The position numbers were made by a program, and so were the translations under genes. A stretch of 64,000 nt of DNA from Aneurinibacillus tyrosinisolvens. GTDB lineage: Bacteria > Bacillota > Bacilli > Aneurinibacillales > Aneurinibacillaceae. The notes under the pieces were generated by a model that worked only from the letters and a program-made list of their open reading frames with translations, made no database searches and was not told the DNA's origin. Numbering within the stretch: position 1 is the stretch's first letter; each line of letters starts with the position of its first letter. Positions 18,368 to 27,232 of this stretch are shown here, one piece after another. The stretch lies in assembly GCF_001015055.1 (NCBI RefSeq), contig NZ_BBWZ01000009.1, forward strand, positions 1 to 64,000, read 5' to 3'.

Positions 18368-19346
18368 TACGAATAGTCAAGTTGTTGTTAAAAATCAGAG
18401 TGTAAAACGGATTAAAGGGTTTGATTGGCGAAATTACATTGTCTACCTGGCTTTCATCGGTGTCATCATCTATTTTTCTGTTAGTTTATACGATGAAGGG
18501 TTCGTATCAACGGATAATTTACTGAACATTGTTAGACAAACCGCGATGATTTCTATTATGGGTTTAGCCATGACATTTGTTATTAGTACGGGTGAGATTG
18601 ATCTTTCTGTAGGATCGATTACTGCCCTATCTTCCTTAACAGCAGCCCTGGCCCTGCAGTCAGGTGCTGGCCTGGTAGGCGGGCTTATTGTTGGTGTGGG
18701 AACTGGGCTTTTAATTGGGTTGATAAATGGATTGCTTGTAACGAAAGTTGCGATCCCCTCCTTCCTTGTTACCCTTGGAACGATGGGGGCAGTAAAGGGT
18801 TTAGCTATGTGGATAACGGATACGGCTCCCGTACCTATTGTTGACCCAACGTTTAACTTCTTATTTGGTTCGGGTGATATTGGTCCGATTCCTATCTTAT
18901 TAGTTTGGACATTAGTTGCAACGGTAATTGCTCATGTTCTGTTGCGCAAAACATCATTCGGAAGACAAACATTAGCAACAGGCGGAAATGAGAGTGCGGC
19001 AAGGTTTTCTGGGGTGAAGACCCAAAGGATAAAATTGTTGGTTTTCCTGGGAACGGGTTTCATGGCAGGTTTTGCAGGGCTGCTTTATGCAGGCCGGATG
19101 CATGCAGGAAGGTTTACCTTTGGTGAGGGCGATGAACTTTCGGTTATTGCCGCTGTTATTCTTGGTGGAACAAGTTTGTTTGGTGGCGTAGGGACCGTAA
19201 TTGGAACCGTAATTGGTTCTTTAATGATAGGAACGATTAATAACGGATTAATTATCATGGGTCTTGATGTCAGCCAACAAATGATTATCAAAGGTATCAT
19301 CATCATTCTAGCTGTAGCGTTCGGGAAGAAAGCAATAAATAAATAG
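18348..19346 (+). CDS. Sugar ABC transporter permease (RbsC type)
   Basis: A 332-residue inner-membrane permease of the BPD_transp_2 family with about 8-10 predicted helices. The conserved block STGEIDLSVGSITALSS is visible near the first third, and the TGFMAGFAGLLYAGRM region follows later. GAGGAGG is nine bases from the ATG at 18348. A TTG at 18342 is only three bases away and is less likely. The start overlaps the ATPase gene by 20 bases. It forms the transport channel with the ATPase at 16868 and the receptors at 11559 and 15603. Confidence 0.92.
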   Translation: MQSKGINTNSQVVVKNQSVKRIKGFDWRNYIVYLAFIGVIIYFSVSLYDEGFVSTDNLLNIVRQTAMISIMGLAMTFVISTGEIDLSVGSITALSSLTAALALQSGAGLVGGLIVGVGTGLLIGLINGLLVTKVAIPSFLVTLGTMGAVKGLAMWITDTAPVPIVDPTFNFLFGSGDIGPIPILLVWTLVATVIAHVLLRKTSFGRQTLATGGNESAARFSGVKTQRIKLLVFLGTGFMAGFAGLLYAGRMHAGRFTFGEGDELSVIAAVILGGTSLFGGVGTVIGTVIGSLMIGTINNGLIIMGLDVSQQMIIKGIIIILAVAFGKKAINK

Positions 19347-19379
19347 AAGAATATGGAGTGCTGAGAAGGAGGGGAATCA

Positions 19380-20558
19380 ATGGAAAAAATAAAAGTCGGC
19401 ATCATAGGGACAGGTTTTATAGGGCCCACTCATATTGAAGCAATCAGACGGCTCGGGTTTGTTGAAGTGGTTGGAGTAGCAGGGAGCAGCAAAGAGGCTG
19501 CTGAAAAAAAAGCCACTGAGCTTGGAATTGCTAAAGCCTATAGCGATTACCGTGAAATGCTGCGGGATAGCGAGATTCAAGTTGTGCATAATTGCGCCCC
19601 GAACCATCTTCACTTTACGATGAATAAGGAGATTATTTTATCAGGCAAGCATGTTTTGTCGGAAAAGCCTTTAGCGATGAATAGTAAAGAATCAGCGGAG
19701 CTATTGGCGTTAGCAAAAAAACATAAGGCAGTGCATGGTGTTAACTTTAACTATCGGCAGTTTCCCATTGTGCAGCAGTTAGCAACGATGATAAAAAATG
19801 AGGAATTAGGAAAAGTAAATGCAGTACACGGAAGTTATTTGCAGGATTGGTTATTATTCGATACAGACTTTAACTGGCGCTTAGATCCTGAATTGGGTGG
19901 AAAAACCCGGGCGGTAGCGGATATCGGGTCACACTGGTGCGATACGGTCCAGTATGTAACCGGCAAAAGAATTGTGGAAGTATTCGCTGATATGGCAACC
20001 GTTATCCCTGTAAGAAAAAAACCAAAATACAATGCATCAACCTTTGGAACAGAAAAAGCACAGGAAGAGATTTATGAAGATGTTCCGATAAAAACGGAAG
20101 ATTATGCGTCGGTTCTTTTACGCTTTAACGATGGCACGAGGGGCGTCTTCACTGTTTCTCAAGTAAGTGCCGGACGGAAAAACAGGCTTAGCTTTGAAAT
20201 TGATGGCAGTAAAAACTCAGCTTACTGGAACCAGGAGGAACCGGAGAAGTTATGGATCGGGCATCGAGATAAACCAAATGAAATCCTGCTGGCGGACCCT
20301 TCCTTATTTACACCGGAAGCACAATCATCTATCCATCACCCTGGGGGACATAATGAAGGCTGGCCGGACGCTCTAAAAAATATGATGCTGCATTTCTATA
20401 CCTTTATTCGGGAAGGCAAAGATCCTCAAAGTGATAAAACGAATTTTGCGACATTTGAAGATGGACATGTATCCATGTGCATTACCGATGCAATTTTAGA
20501 AAGCCATCAACAGCAAAAATGGGTCAAAGTCGAAGTGCAGCAGGAGGTGCTTTCGTGA
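19380..20558 (+). CDS. Gfo/Idh/MocA-family oxidoreductase (second)
   Basis: A 392-residue NAD(P)-dependent dehydrogenase or reductase. It has GTGFIGPTH (nucleotide binding), EKPLAMN (EKP motif) and ADIGSHWCDT (catalytic block with Asp and His). It differs clearly from the protein at 12791 and has an insertion after the catalytic block (about residues 205-240). In a 3-keto-sugar route such a second enzyme would be the reductase that returns the keto sugar to glucose. That is inference. GAAGGAGGGG precedes the ATG, and the stop overlaps the next gene by four bases (GTGA). Confidence 0.88.
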   Translation: MEKIKVGIIGTGFIGPTHIEAIRRLGFVEVVGVAGSSKEAAEKKATELGIAKAYSDYREMLRDSEIQVVHNCAPNHLHFTMNKEIILSGKHVLSEKPLAMNSKESAELLALAKKHKAVHGVNFNYRQFPIVQQLATMIKNEELGKVNAVHGSYLQDWLLFDTDFNWRLDPELGGKTRAVADIGSHWCDTVQYVTGKRIVEVFADMATVIPVRKKPKYNASTFGTEKAQEEIYEDVPIKTEDYASVLLRFNDGTRGVFTVSQVSAGRKNRLSFEIDGSKNSAYWNQEEPEKLWIGHRDKPNEILLADPSLFTPEAQSSIHHPGGHNEGWPDALKNMMLHFYTFIREGKDPQSDKTNFATFEDGHVSMCITDAILESHQQQKWVKVEVQQEVLS

Positions 20559-21526
20559 AACTGGGTGTGTTTACCGTTCTTTATCAAAACCTGCCCTTTG
20601 AGACGATGCTCGATAAGTTATGCGAGATGGGTGTAGAGGCCGTTGAATTGGGAACAGGCAATTATCCGGGAAACAATCATTGTCATCCGGATGAGTTATT
20701 AGAGAGCCCGGAGAAGGTGAAATCTTTTCAACGTGCGATTGAAAGCAGAGGATTGATCGTCAGTGGCCTAAGCTGCCACGGGAATCCGCTTCATCCGGAT
20801 AAGAAGGCTGCGAAAGAAGCTCATGAAGTTTGGAGAAAAACCGTCCTGTTAGCAGAACGTTTAGAGATACCGGTTATCAATGGATTTTCCGGCTGTCCCG
20901 GTGATCATCCGAATGCAAAATACCCAAACTGGGTGACTTGTTCCTGGCCTCCAGAATATTTGGAGGTTCTTGATTGGCAATGGAAGGAAGCTGTAATTCC
21001 TTATTGGAAAGAAGAGGCGAAATTCGCAGAGTCACACGGAATCAATCAAATTGCCTTTGAAATGCATCCCGGTTTTGTTGTATATAATCCAGAAACGTTA
21101 TTGAAATTAAGAGAACATGCAGGAGCGAGTATTGGAGCGAATTTTGATCCAAGCCACCTTGTTTGGCAAGGGATTAATCCGGTAGAAGCTATTAAAAAGT
21201 TAGGCAGAGAAAATGCTATCTTTCATTTTCATGCAAAAGATACGTATTTAGATCAAGCAAATATTAATGTAAATGGTGTATTAGACACGAAACATTACAG
21301 TAAGGTTTTGGACCGTTCATGGACGTTTAGATCCGTCGGATATGGCCATGACGAAAAAATGTGGAAGGATATGGTCAGCGCTCTTCGTGCTGTCGGATAT
21401 GATTACGTTCTTTCCATTGAGCATGAGGATATGCTCGCTTCGATTGATGAGGGCTTAGGAAAAGCGATATCTTTACTTAAAGGAATCTTGTTTAAAGAGC
21501 AACTATCTGAAATGTGGTGGGCTTAG
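20555..21526 (+). CDS. TIM-barrel sugar isomerase/epimerase-like enzyme
   Basis: A 323-residue xylose-isomerase-like TIM-barrel (AP-endonuclease family 2). Metal-binding blocks are visible in order: FEMHPGF, NFDPSHLVW, HFHAKDT and SIEHED. The GTG start at 20555 overlaps the previous stop and is preceded by CAGGAGGTG, so an upstream in-frame ATG inside the previous gene is rejected. The family includes sugar isomerases, inosose dehydratases and the enzymes that cleave 3-keto-glycosides. The exact reaction is unknown. It is translationally coupled to the oxidoreductase before it. Confidence 0.85.
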   Translation: MKLGVFTVLYQNLPFETMLDKLCEMGVEAVELGTGNYPGNNHCHPDELLESPEKVKSFQRAIESRGLIVSGLSCHGNPLHPDKKAAKEAHEVWRKTVLLAERLEIPVINGFSGCPGDHPNAKYPNWVTCSWPPEYLEVLDWQWKEAVIPYWKEEAKFAESHGINQIAFEMHPGFVVYNPETLLKLREHAGASIGANFDPSHLVWQGINPVEAIKKLGRENAIFHFHAKDTYLDQANINVNGVLDTKHYSKVLDRSWTFRSVGYGHDEKMWKDMVSALRAVGYDYVLSIEHEDMLASIDEGLGKAISLLKGILFKEQLSEMWWA

Positions 21527-21588
21527 TTTCAGACGTGCGGTGATGTAATCGCATCTACAGATTACTTGATAGATATGGAGGTTTTAGT

Positions 21589-22626
21589 ATGACAATGCAA
21601 GCGGTTGTTTTTCCTGGAGATAAAAAGGTAGAGGTACGGGAATTTGAAATTCCAGCACCTGGCCGGGGAGAAGTATTAATTAAAATGCAAGCATCAGCGA
21701 TCTGCCGCAGTGATATGAGTTTATATTACGGCAATCCTGTTGTTGGCGGGGAAGCAGCAAAAACGGGTGCTATTATCCCAGGCCATGAGCCTGCAGGAGA
21801 AATTTTCGAAGTAGGAGAGGGTGTCTCCACTTTTAAACCGGGAGACCGGGTTGCGGTGTATTTAGCCATTGGCTGCGGAGAATGTCCACATTGTAAAAGC
21901 GGATACAAAATGTTCTGCAAGGAATTTAAATGTATTGGCTTTGACTCCCATGGCGGTGATGCTGACTACATCGTTGTTCCGGCTGAAAACTGCATGAGAC
22001 TTCCAGATGAAATGAGCTTTGTAACGGCAGCAGTTTCTACTGATGCTGTTGGGACACTGTACCATGCGCAAAAAAGATTAGGTATTTCCGGAAGAGATAC
22101 ACTTGTTATTTTTGGCTTAGGTCCAATGGGCGGCGCAGGTGTAATGATTGCAAAAGGATTGGGTGCAACAGTTATCGCCGTTGATATGCTTGATGAGCGG
22201 TTAAATGTTGCAAAAGAGTTAGGGGCAGATTATACAATCAACGGACAGCATGCCAATGTGTTAGAAGAGATTTCACGCATAACAAATGGCCGCGGAGCTG
22301 ATGCTGCAATTGATTGCTCCGGAAGTACGCATGCTGAAAATAATGCATTAGATTGCGTTAGACCTCATGGACGTGTGGCGTTTATCGGAGAGTGCAAGGA
22401 GTCAACGATTAGACCAAGTGAACAGTTAATCCGCAAGCAAATATCTGTGATAGGTTCATGGTATTTCCCAATCCAGGAATTCGAGGAAATTGCAAACTTT
22501 ATCGTACAAAAAGGTTTACCTGTTGAAAAATTAGTAACACATAGATTTAAGCTGGAAGAGGCTGCGACAGCATTCCGGTTATTCGACGAGAGAAAGACTG
22601 AAAAAGCTGTATTTGTTTGGGAATAA
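21589..22626 (+). CDS. Zinc-dependent medium-chain alcohol/sugar dehydrogenase
   Basis: A 345-residue MDR-superfamily enzyme. The catalytic zinc region reads ICRSD and GHEPAGEIFEVGEG. The structural zinc loop is CGECPHCKSGYKMFC, and the Rossmann motif GLGPMGGAG lies around residue 180. It oxidises or reduces a hydroxyl of a sugar or polyol with NAD(P). In this locus it probably acts on a pathway side branch or a keto-sugar intermediate. TATGGAGG precedes the ATG, and the gene lies 62 bases after the TIM-barrel gene. Confidence 0.88.
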   Translation: MTMQAVVFPGDKKVEVREFEIPAPGRGEVLIKMQASAICRSDMSLYYGNPVVGGEAAKTGAIIPGHEPAGEIFEVGEGVSTFKPGDRVAVYLAIGCGECPHCKSGYKMFCKEFKCIGFDSHGGDADYIVVPAENCMRLPDEMSFVTAAVSTDAVGTLYHAQKRLGISGRDTLVIFGLGPMGGAGVMIAKGLGATVIAVDMLDERLNVAKELGADYTINGQHANVLEEISRITNGRGADAAIDCSGSTHAENNALDCVRPHGRVAFIGECKESTIRPSEQLIRKQISVIGSWYFPIQEFEEIANFIVQKGLPVEKLVTHRFKLEEAATAFRLFDERKTEKAVFVWE

Positions 22627-22666
22627 TCGTTCTATTCTTCATTATCTAAAAAAGGGATGTGTAAAT

Positions 22667-23509
22667 ATGAAAGGTATTTCATTCAATACTTGGCCTTATA
22701 GCGGTTTTCCAGTTTGGGTTCCTTCCTACCCGTTAGACGAGGTGATCAACCGAATTTCTTCCTTTGGTTATGACGCCATTGAAATCGGGTGCGCAAGCCC
22801 GCATGCCTGGCCTGACTATTTATCGAAGGAACGAAGACAGGAAGTACTAAAACTATTAAAACAAAAGAATTTAAAAGTATCGGCTATGCTTCCTGCACCT
22901 GGGGGCGGACCGGGTATGAATCCAAGCTCTCCACTACGTGAGGAAAGAGCGTTCACAATCAACCATTATAAAGAAGTAGTCCGATTAGCTCACGAATGGG
23001 AATGCCCGACAGTCATTTGGGTTGCTGGCTGGGTGGTTCATGGAACTGCCCAAAAGGATGCCTGGAATTATAGCGCAGAAGGTTTAGCGGATGTAGCAAG
23101 ATATGCCAAAGAACTTGGCGTAACAATAGTAGTTGAACCGACCCCTGCGGACAGCAACTTAATTGAAACCGCAGATGATGCCTTGCTGTTAAGTGAACAA
23201 ACAGGTGAATCGAATGTTAAAGTGATGTTTGATACTTTCCATGCTTTGTATAGAAACGAAGTGGCAAGTGATTATGTATATCGAATGGCTGATAAACTTC
23301 ACCATGTCCATATTGCTGACAGTGACAGGCTGCCTCCAGGACAAGGGAGATGCGACTTTACTGCGGTGCTAAAGGCATTGAAAGATATTAATTATGACGG
23401 TTATCTGTCAATGGAAGTGGGATTCCACACCAGACAAGCAGAACCTGATTGGTATGCAAGAACTTCAATCGAATATTTCAAAGCAAAGTTAGCTGAAATA
23501 GGGTATTAA
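22667..23509 (+). CDS. TIM-barrel sugar isomerase/epimerase-like enzyme (third in locus)
   Basis: A 280-residue xylose-isomerase-like barrel, a normal family length. Likely metal-site blocks are VVEPTP, MFDTFHAL, HHVHIAD and LSMEVGF. The AAAGGGA ribosome binding site supports the ATG at 22667. An in-frame start at 22613 would lie inside the dehydrogenase gene and lacks a site. It differs strongly in sequence from the proteins at 10689 and 20555, so the locus has three distinct members rather than duplicates. Substrate unknown; keto-sugar epimerisation, dehydration or glycoside cleavage are options. Confidence 0.85.
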   Translation: MKGISFNTWPYSGFPVWVPSYPLDEVINRISSFGYDAIEIGCASPHAWPDYLSKERRQEVLKLLKQKNLKVSAMLPAPGGGPGMNPSSPLREERAFTINHYKEVVRLAHEWECPTVIWVAGWVVHGTAQKDAWNYSAEGLADVARYAKELGVTIVVEPTPADSNLIETADDALLLSEQTGESNVKVMFDTFHALYRNEVASDYVYRMADKLHHVHIADSDRLPPGQGRCDFTAVLKALKDINYDGYLSMEVGFHTRQAEPDWYARTSIEYFKAKLAEIGY

Positions 23510-23525
23510 TCAAAAATTAATAGAG

Positions 23526-23560
23526 GGTTGTTGAATTGATATTCAACAGCCTTTTATTTT
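23526..23560 (+). terminator. Terminator before the ROK kinase gene
   Basis: An 11-base-pair stem (23526-23536 with 23541-23551, one G-T pair) with a TGAT loop is followed by a T-rich tract. It may be a partial terminator, because the kinase gene begins 31 bases after the stem. Confidence 0.7.
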
Positions 23561-23581
23561 TTGCATGAAAGGTGAACTTCT

Positions 23582-24562
23582 ATGTATGAAAAGTGGTTTG
23601 TTGGTGTTGATATAGGTGGTACCACAATTAAAATGGCGTTTATCAATCAAAACGGCGAGGTTGTTCATAAATGGGAAATCAGTACGAACAAGAATGAAAA
23701 AGGGCATCATATCCCAACCGATATAGCAAAATCGATTGATCAAACATTAGATAAGTTAGATCAAACAAAAAGCAAGGTAATCGGTATTGGCATTGGTGCT
23801 CCTGGCCCCGTTAATTTGAAAAACGGTTCGATTGACATTGCGGTTAATTTAGGATGGGAAAACTTCCCGTTAAAAAATCGCCTTGAAATGGAATCGTCAT
23901 TACCTGTGATTGTTGACAACGACGCAAACATCGCGGCGATTGGCGAGATGTGGAAAGGCGCCGGGGAAGGTGCAAAAGATTTAGTATGTGTTACGTTAGG
24001 GACGGGTGTTGGCGGCGGTATTATTGCCAATGGCGAAATTGTGCATGGTACAAACGGAGCAGGCGGAGAAATTGGCCACATGACCTCTATTGCTGAAGGA
24101 GGGGCCCCCTGTAATTGCGGGAAAACAGGATGTCTTGAAACAATAGCATCGGCAACGGGAATTGTCCGTTTAACAATGGAAGAGTTATCCTCTGCAAATA
24201 CACCCGGAATGCTAAGGGATTTTTATAATGAGCATCAAACAGTATCAGCCGAATTAGTGTTTGATGCGGCTCACGAGCATGATGGGGTGGCAATCAAAGT
24301 GATTGATAAGGTCGCCCTTTATTTAGGCCTGGCATTGGCGAATACCGCAAATGCTTTAAATCCCGAAAAAATTGTGATCGGCGGCGGCGTTTCAAAAGCA
24401 GGGGATACATTGCTCACACCGCTGAAAGAGCAGTTCACTCGTTTTGCCTTTCCGAGGGTAGCGCAGGGTGTAGAGTTAGTCATCGCAACACTCGGCAATG
24501 ATGCGGGGGTTATCGGTGGCGCATGGCTGGCGAAAACGAGGTTAACAAACAACCATTTATAA
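23582..24562 (+). CDS. ROK-family sugar kinase, probably glucokinase
   Basis: A 326-residue ROK kinase, matching Gram-positive GlcK in length. The phosphate-binding motif [14 protein letters not shown] is at the N-terminus and the catalytic block [13 protein letters not shown] near residue 107. The ROK zinc motif [10 protein letters not shown] lies near residue 178. It phosphorylates glucose or a related hexose in the cytosol. At the end of the sugar locus it would feed the free sugar released by the upstream enzymes into glycolysis. GAAAGGTG precedes the ATG. A degraded pfkA stub follows directly. Confidence 0.9.
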   Translation: MYEKWFVGVDIGGTTIKMAFINQNGEVVHKWEISTNKNEKGHHIPTDIAKSIDQTLDKLDQTKSKVIGIGIGAPGPVNLKNGSIDIAVNLGWENFPLKNRLEMESSLPVIVDNDANIAAIGEMWKGAGEGAKDLVCVTLGTGVGGGIIANGEIVHGTNGAGGEIGHMTSIAEGGAPCNCGKTGCLETIASATGIVRLTMEELSSANTPGMLRDFYNEHQTVSAELVFDAAHEHDGVAIKVIDKVALYLGLALANTANALNPEKIVIGGGVSKAGDTLLTPLKEQFTRFAFPRVAQGVELVIATLGNDAGVIGGAWLAKTRLTNNHL

Positions 24563-24576
24563 TGGAGGAAACCGAA

Positions 24577-24734
24577 GTGAACAAGATTGCGGTATTAACC
24601 AGCGGCGGGGATGCACCGGGAATGAACGCCGCTATTCGTGCGGTAGTTAGAAGATTAGAAGAGGAATATTTAAGGGATTGGACGTGTATGGCGTAAAAAA
24701 CGGATACGATGGTTTAATATACCTACAAGAATAA
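24577..24734 (+). pseudogene. Truncated 6-phosphofructokinase stub (pfkA remnant)
   Basis: A GTG start with a good GGAGGA site begins a PfkA N-terminus ([18 protein letters not shown], then IRAVVRR). After about 35 codons the frame breaks and the continuation [16 protein letters not shown] appears in another frame, ending at 24734. The remaining roughly 270 residues of the enzyme are missing. It is a dead gene fragment, too short for function. It directly abuts an rsbR fragment, which marks a deletion junction near 24728-24734. Confidence 0.8.
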
Positions 24735-24976
24735 AGGAACAAAGCATTCATTGTTTAATTATTGATTTTTCGGGTCTCTATGCGCTTGATACTATGGTAA
24801 TCGATCATCTGTTTAAGATTAATGACGTCCTTGGCTTACTTGGTGTTCGTTCTATTATAACGGGGATAAGACCTGTACTTGCCCAGGTCGCCATTCGACT
24901 TGGAGTCGATTTGTCCTCATTACAAACATTTGCTACCGTATAACAAGCCATACGCGAACTTGGTGCTCAAGGATAA
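24728..24976 (+). pseudogene. RsbR-type STAS domain remnant
   Basis: The C-terminal STAS domain of an RsbR/RsbS-family stressosome protein without its start. It reads HCLIIDFSGLYALDTMV, then GLLGVRSIITGIRPVLAQ and LGVDLSSLQTFATV. A TAA at 24941-24943 interrupts the frame where the family has Gln, and the frame continues QAIRELGAQG to the stop at 24976. The start, the N-terminal domain and a ribosome binding site are absent. The conserved Thr of the DT motif remains. Confidence 0.75.
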
Positions 24977-25110
24977 CTTCTCAACTTTTCGAATAGAAGA
25001 GCGGTCATATTACATAAGTAATCATAGCTAATTTGGCTGTTTTGGATGCCACCTTTGTCACTGCCTCAGATACGAACTCGTAAGATAATTTAATATCAAT
25101 AGGTAGCCAT

Positions 25111-25377
25111 TCATTTGGTCCCAAAATCAACAACAAACGATAACAGATCCTTTTTATTATCACCATAATTAAACTCAACTGGATAGTTACAATAAGGGCA
25201 TCTTACATTTACTTTGAAGTCTCTCTCTGTTCCTTCTGAAAATCGAGCATACTGTAAATCTTTTTTTCCTGTGATTTGCTTTTGCATCTCTTCATCTACA
25301 AGGTTGTTCAATTTACCTGTCCAATCAAATTTTTCATCGCAGTTTGGGCATTTATGACTTCCAAATATCTGTGTCAT
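25111..25377 (-). CDS. Small protein with two CxxC pairs (zinc-ribbon-like)
   Basis: An 88-residue protein of unknown function. CPNC lies near the N-terminus and CPYC at about residues 60-63, so one zinc could be bound between the pairs. The middle is charged and helical. A good AAAGGAG ribosome binding site precedes the ATG. It stands alone on the minus strand between the decayed pfkA/rsbR stretch and a 457-base gap. I do not recognise the family. Confidence 0.6.
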   Translation of the reverse strand: MTQIFGSHKCPNCDEKFDWTGKLNNLVDEEMQKQITGKKDLQYARFSEGTERDFKVNVRCPYCNYPVEFNYGDNKKDLLSFVVDFGTK

Positions 25378-25661
25378 ATGCTCCTTTCCGCTCTATAAGA
25401 GCAGGAATAAGTCCATTCACCTATCTAAAAATAAATAAAGACCGGATGTAAATAACCTTATAGGTAGACATTTATTGAAAGATAATGAAACAACACTATT
25501 CCCTATTTAGATTGTATTTTCCTTTACTGTATCACAACTGAACCCCTAAAAAATAAAAAAAACCATAATAGGTAATAATTTACCAGTTTCACCTTGCCTA
25601 ATTGGTGGTATTAAATAATTCGTATGATATAGAAACAGGACTATGTAAGGGGATAAATGAA

Positions 25662-25739
25662 ATGACAAACAAACAGGCTATATCCTATACCAGTCCATTG
25701 TGTAAAAAGCCTTCCCATTTAAAAAGGAAAGGCTTTTAA
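25662..25739 (+). other. Very short ORF ending inside a terminator
   Basis: A 25-codon reading frame (MTNKQAISYTSPLCKK and eight or so more residues) has a GTAAGGGG ribosome binding site. The terminator hairpin at 25705-25737 is built from its last codons. It may be a truncated gene start, a leader peptide or chance. The rest of 25378-25834 shows only AT-rich sequence. Confidence 0.3.
25705..25737. terminator. Hairpin terminator in the 25.4-25.8 kb gap
   Basis: AAAAGCCTT-CC (25705-25715) pairs with GGAAAGGCTTTT (25726-25737), with one bulged A. The A and T tracts on either side allow function in both directions. Confidence 0.6.
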
Positions 25740-25834
25740 TCCATTTCTTGCCAAATAAACAAACGGCTAATTGTTCTTGATTTAATCGAAGCCAATATAA
25801 TCGTAGTTTATTTTATCCATATGTACTTTATTAA

Positions 25835-26476
25835 TTATTGGGCAAAGATGTGGTTTCCAATTTTCACGGTTTGTCCTCGTGTTAAAATCCAGGAAGAGGT
25901 AGCGATTTTTGGATTAAAATAATACAGGGAATTTCTTGTCGGGTCTTCTCCCCTCAAGGCGGCTCGGGCTGCACGGTACGCTTCACGATTAGGGGTTAAG
26001 CTGTATTGGTTATCTGCAACAGCTGTAAAGGCGAGCGGCTGGTGAATGACTCCCTCTACTGTTTTCGGGAACCCCTCTGCTTTTAAGCGGTTTAGTACAA
26101 CGGCTCCTACCGCAACTTTTCCCTTAAAAGATTCTCCCCGGGCTTCCGCATGAATAATGCGTGCGAGCCGATCTAGATCTGTTTCTTTTGCGGACTTTTT
26201 TTTCAACTGTTTCCATGTTCTTGCACCAATCACTCCATCCGCCTGCAATCCATGTTTGCGTTGGAATCTTTTGACCGCTTTTTCGGTAATAATACCAAAA
26301 TAACCGGTAGGTACAATAGAAAAATACCCCTGGCTGCTTAAGCGGGATTGTACATCCCTCACTTCAGGGCCACGGGTTCCCTTCTCTAGACTGGCTGCCT
26401 CCGCTTTACCGTAAATGCCCAGCGATGCGAAAATGAAAAGAGATAAAATAAGGGGCAATGCGAGTTGCTTTGTCAT
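25835..26476 (-). CDS. Spore cortex-lytic/cell-wall hydrolase (SleB family)
   Basis: A 213-residue secreted hydrolase. A signal peptide (about residues 1-27, ending near AEA-A) is followed by a peptidoglycan-binding domain 1 (LEKGTRGPEVRDVQSRL to GARTWKQL). A C-terminal SleB/CwlJ hydrolase_2 domain follows, with the catalytic-region motif IIHAEARGE and VLNRLKAEGFPKTVEGV. SleB-type enzymes cleave muramic-lactam-containing cortex during germination, while close paralogues such as YkvT may act on vegetative wall. The ribosome binding site is GGGAGGATG. The gene stands alone. Confidence 0.85.
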   Translation of the reverse strand: MTKQLALPLILSLFIFASLGIYGKAEAASLEKGTRGPEVRDVQSRLSSQGYFSIVPTGYFGIITEKAVKRFQRKHGLQADGVIGARTWKQLKKKSAKETDLDRLARIIHAEARGESFKGKVAVGAVVLNRLKAEGFPKTVEGVIHQPLAFTAVADNQYSLTPNREAYRAARAALRGEDPTRNSLYYFNPKIATSSWILTRGQTVKIGNHIFAQ

Positions 26477-26662
26477 ATTTTAATCATCCTCCCTTTCTTC
26501 CTTTCATTATAGGAATAGGTAGGAAACGGCTACAATCCTTAAAAAGACGTATTTATCCCCTGAATTTTTCCATTTATATTGTTCGATAATGGAAATGAAT
26601 AGTTATATAGTATCAATTGAGTATTTGCTATAATAATGAATAATACAAAACTTAGTATATCA

Positions 26663-27232
26663 TCATATGATTTGATTAATTCCAACTCCGATTAATAATA
26701 AGCCTGCCAGTAATGAAGAATATCCCTTGAGGACTCTGGAGATAACCCCAATTCCGATAACATTACCCAAATAAATCATAATATAGCCCCAAACAGCGAT
26801 ACTTATCACTGGTATCCACAATGACATAGGGCTTGAAACAGTAGCACCGAAACCACTGGCTATATTTGTGAATGATAAACAAAATCCTAAGAATATACCT
26901 TGTTTAATTCCAAGTTTTTTTGGTTCAACATCAGAAATTTGTTTCGAAATTCGAGGGTGTAAATAAGCAGAATATAAAATAGATAATCCAATTCCAACAA
27001 ATACAATAAAAGATACTACGTGTGCTGTATTTTCAGAAATATAGCTAGAAATCACTTCACCCATATATGCCCCAATAAATGCAGTACAAATTCCAATAAA
27101 ATTAATAACCATGTTTACCCGATGTGGAAATTTTATTTTTTCCATTCCATAGGCAATACCAATACTTGTATTATCAATATTTGTTCCGATTCCAATCAAA
27201 CATGCAACAATAAAAACGTTAAACCAATCCAT
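26663..27232 (-). CDS. MntP/YtaF-family membrane protein
   Basis: A 189-residue protein with six predicted membrane helices, matching the MntP/YtaF (DUF204) family in length. The two repeat motifs carrying Asp/Asn are visible: GIGTNIDNTSIGIAYG near the N-terminus and SFTNIASGFGATV in the second half. MntP members export manganese; YtaF is a sporulation membrane protein of unknown activity. The motif details here are closer to YtaF. AAAAGGGGG precedes the ATG. No partner gene is adjacent. Confidence 0.75.
   Translation of the reverse strand: MDWFNVFIVACLIGIGTNIDNTSIGIAYGMEKIKFPHRVNMVINFIGICTAFIGAYMGEVISSYISENTAHVVSFIVFVGIGLSILYSAYLHPRISKQISDVEPKKLGIKQGIFLGFCLSFTNIASGFGATVSSPMSLWIPVISIAVWGYIMIYLGNVIGIGVISRVLKGYSSLLAGLLLIGVGINQII

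Noticed and set aside
21543..21566. Another LacI operator before the zinc dehydrogenase gene (TGTAATCG followed by CTACA)
   Set aside because: Only the left half matches; the right half is displaced and altered, so it was not listed as a site.
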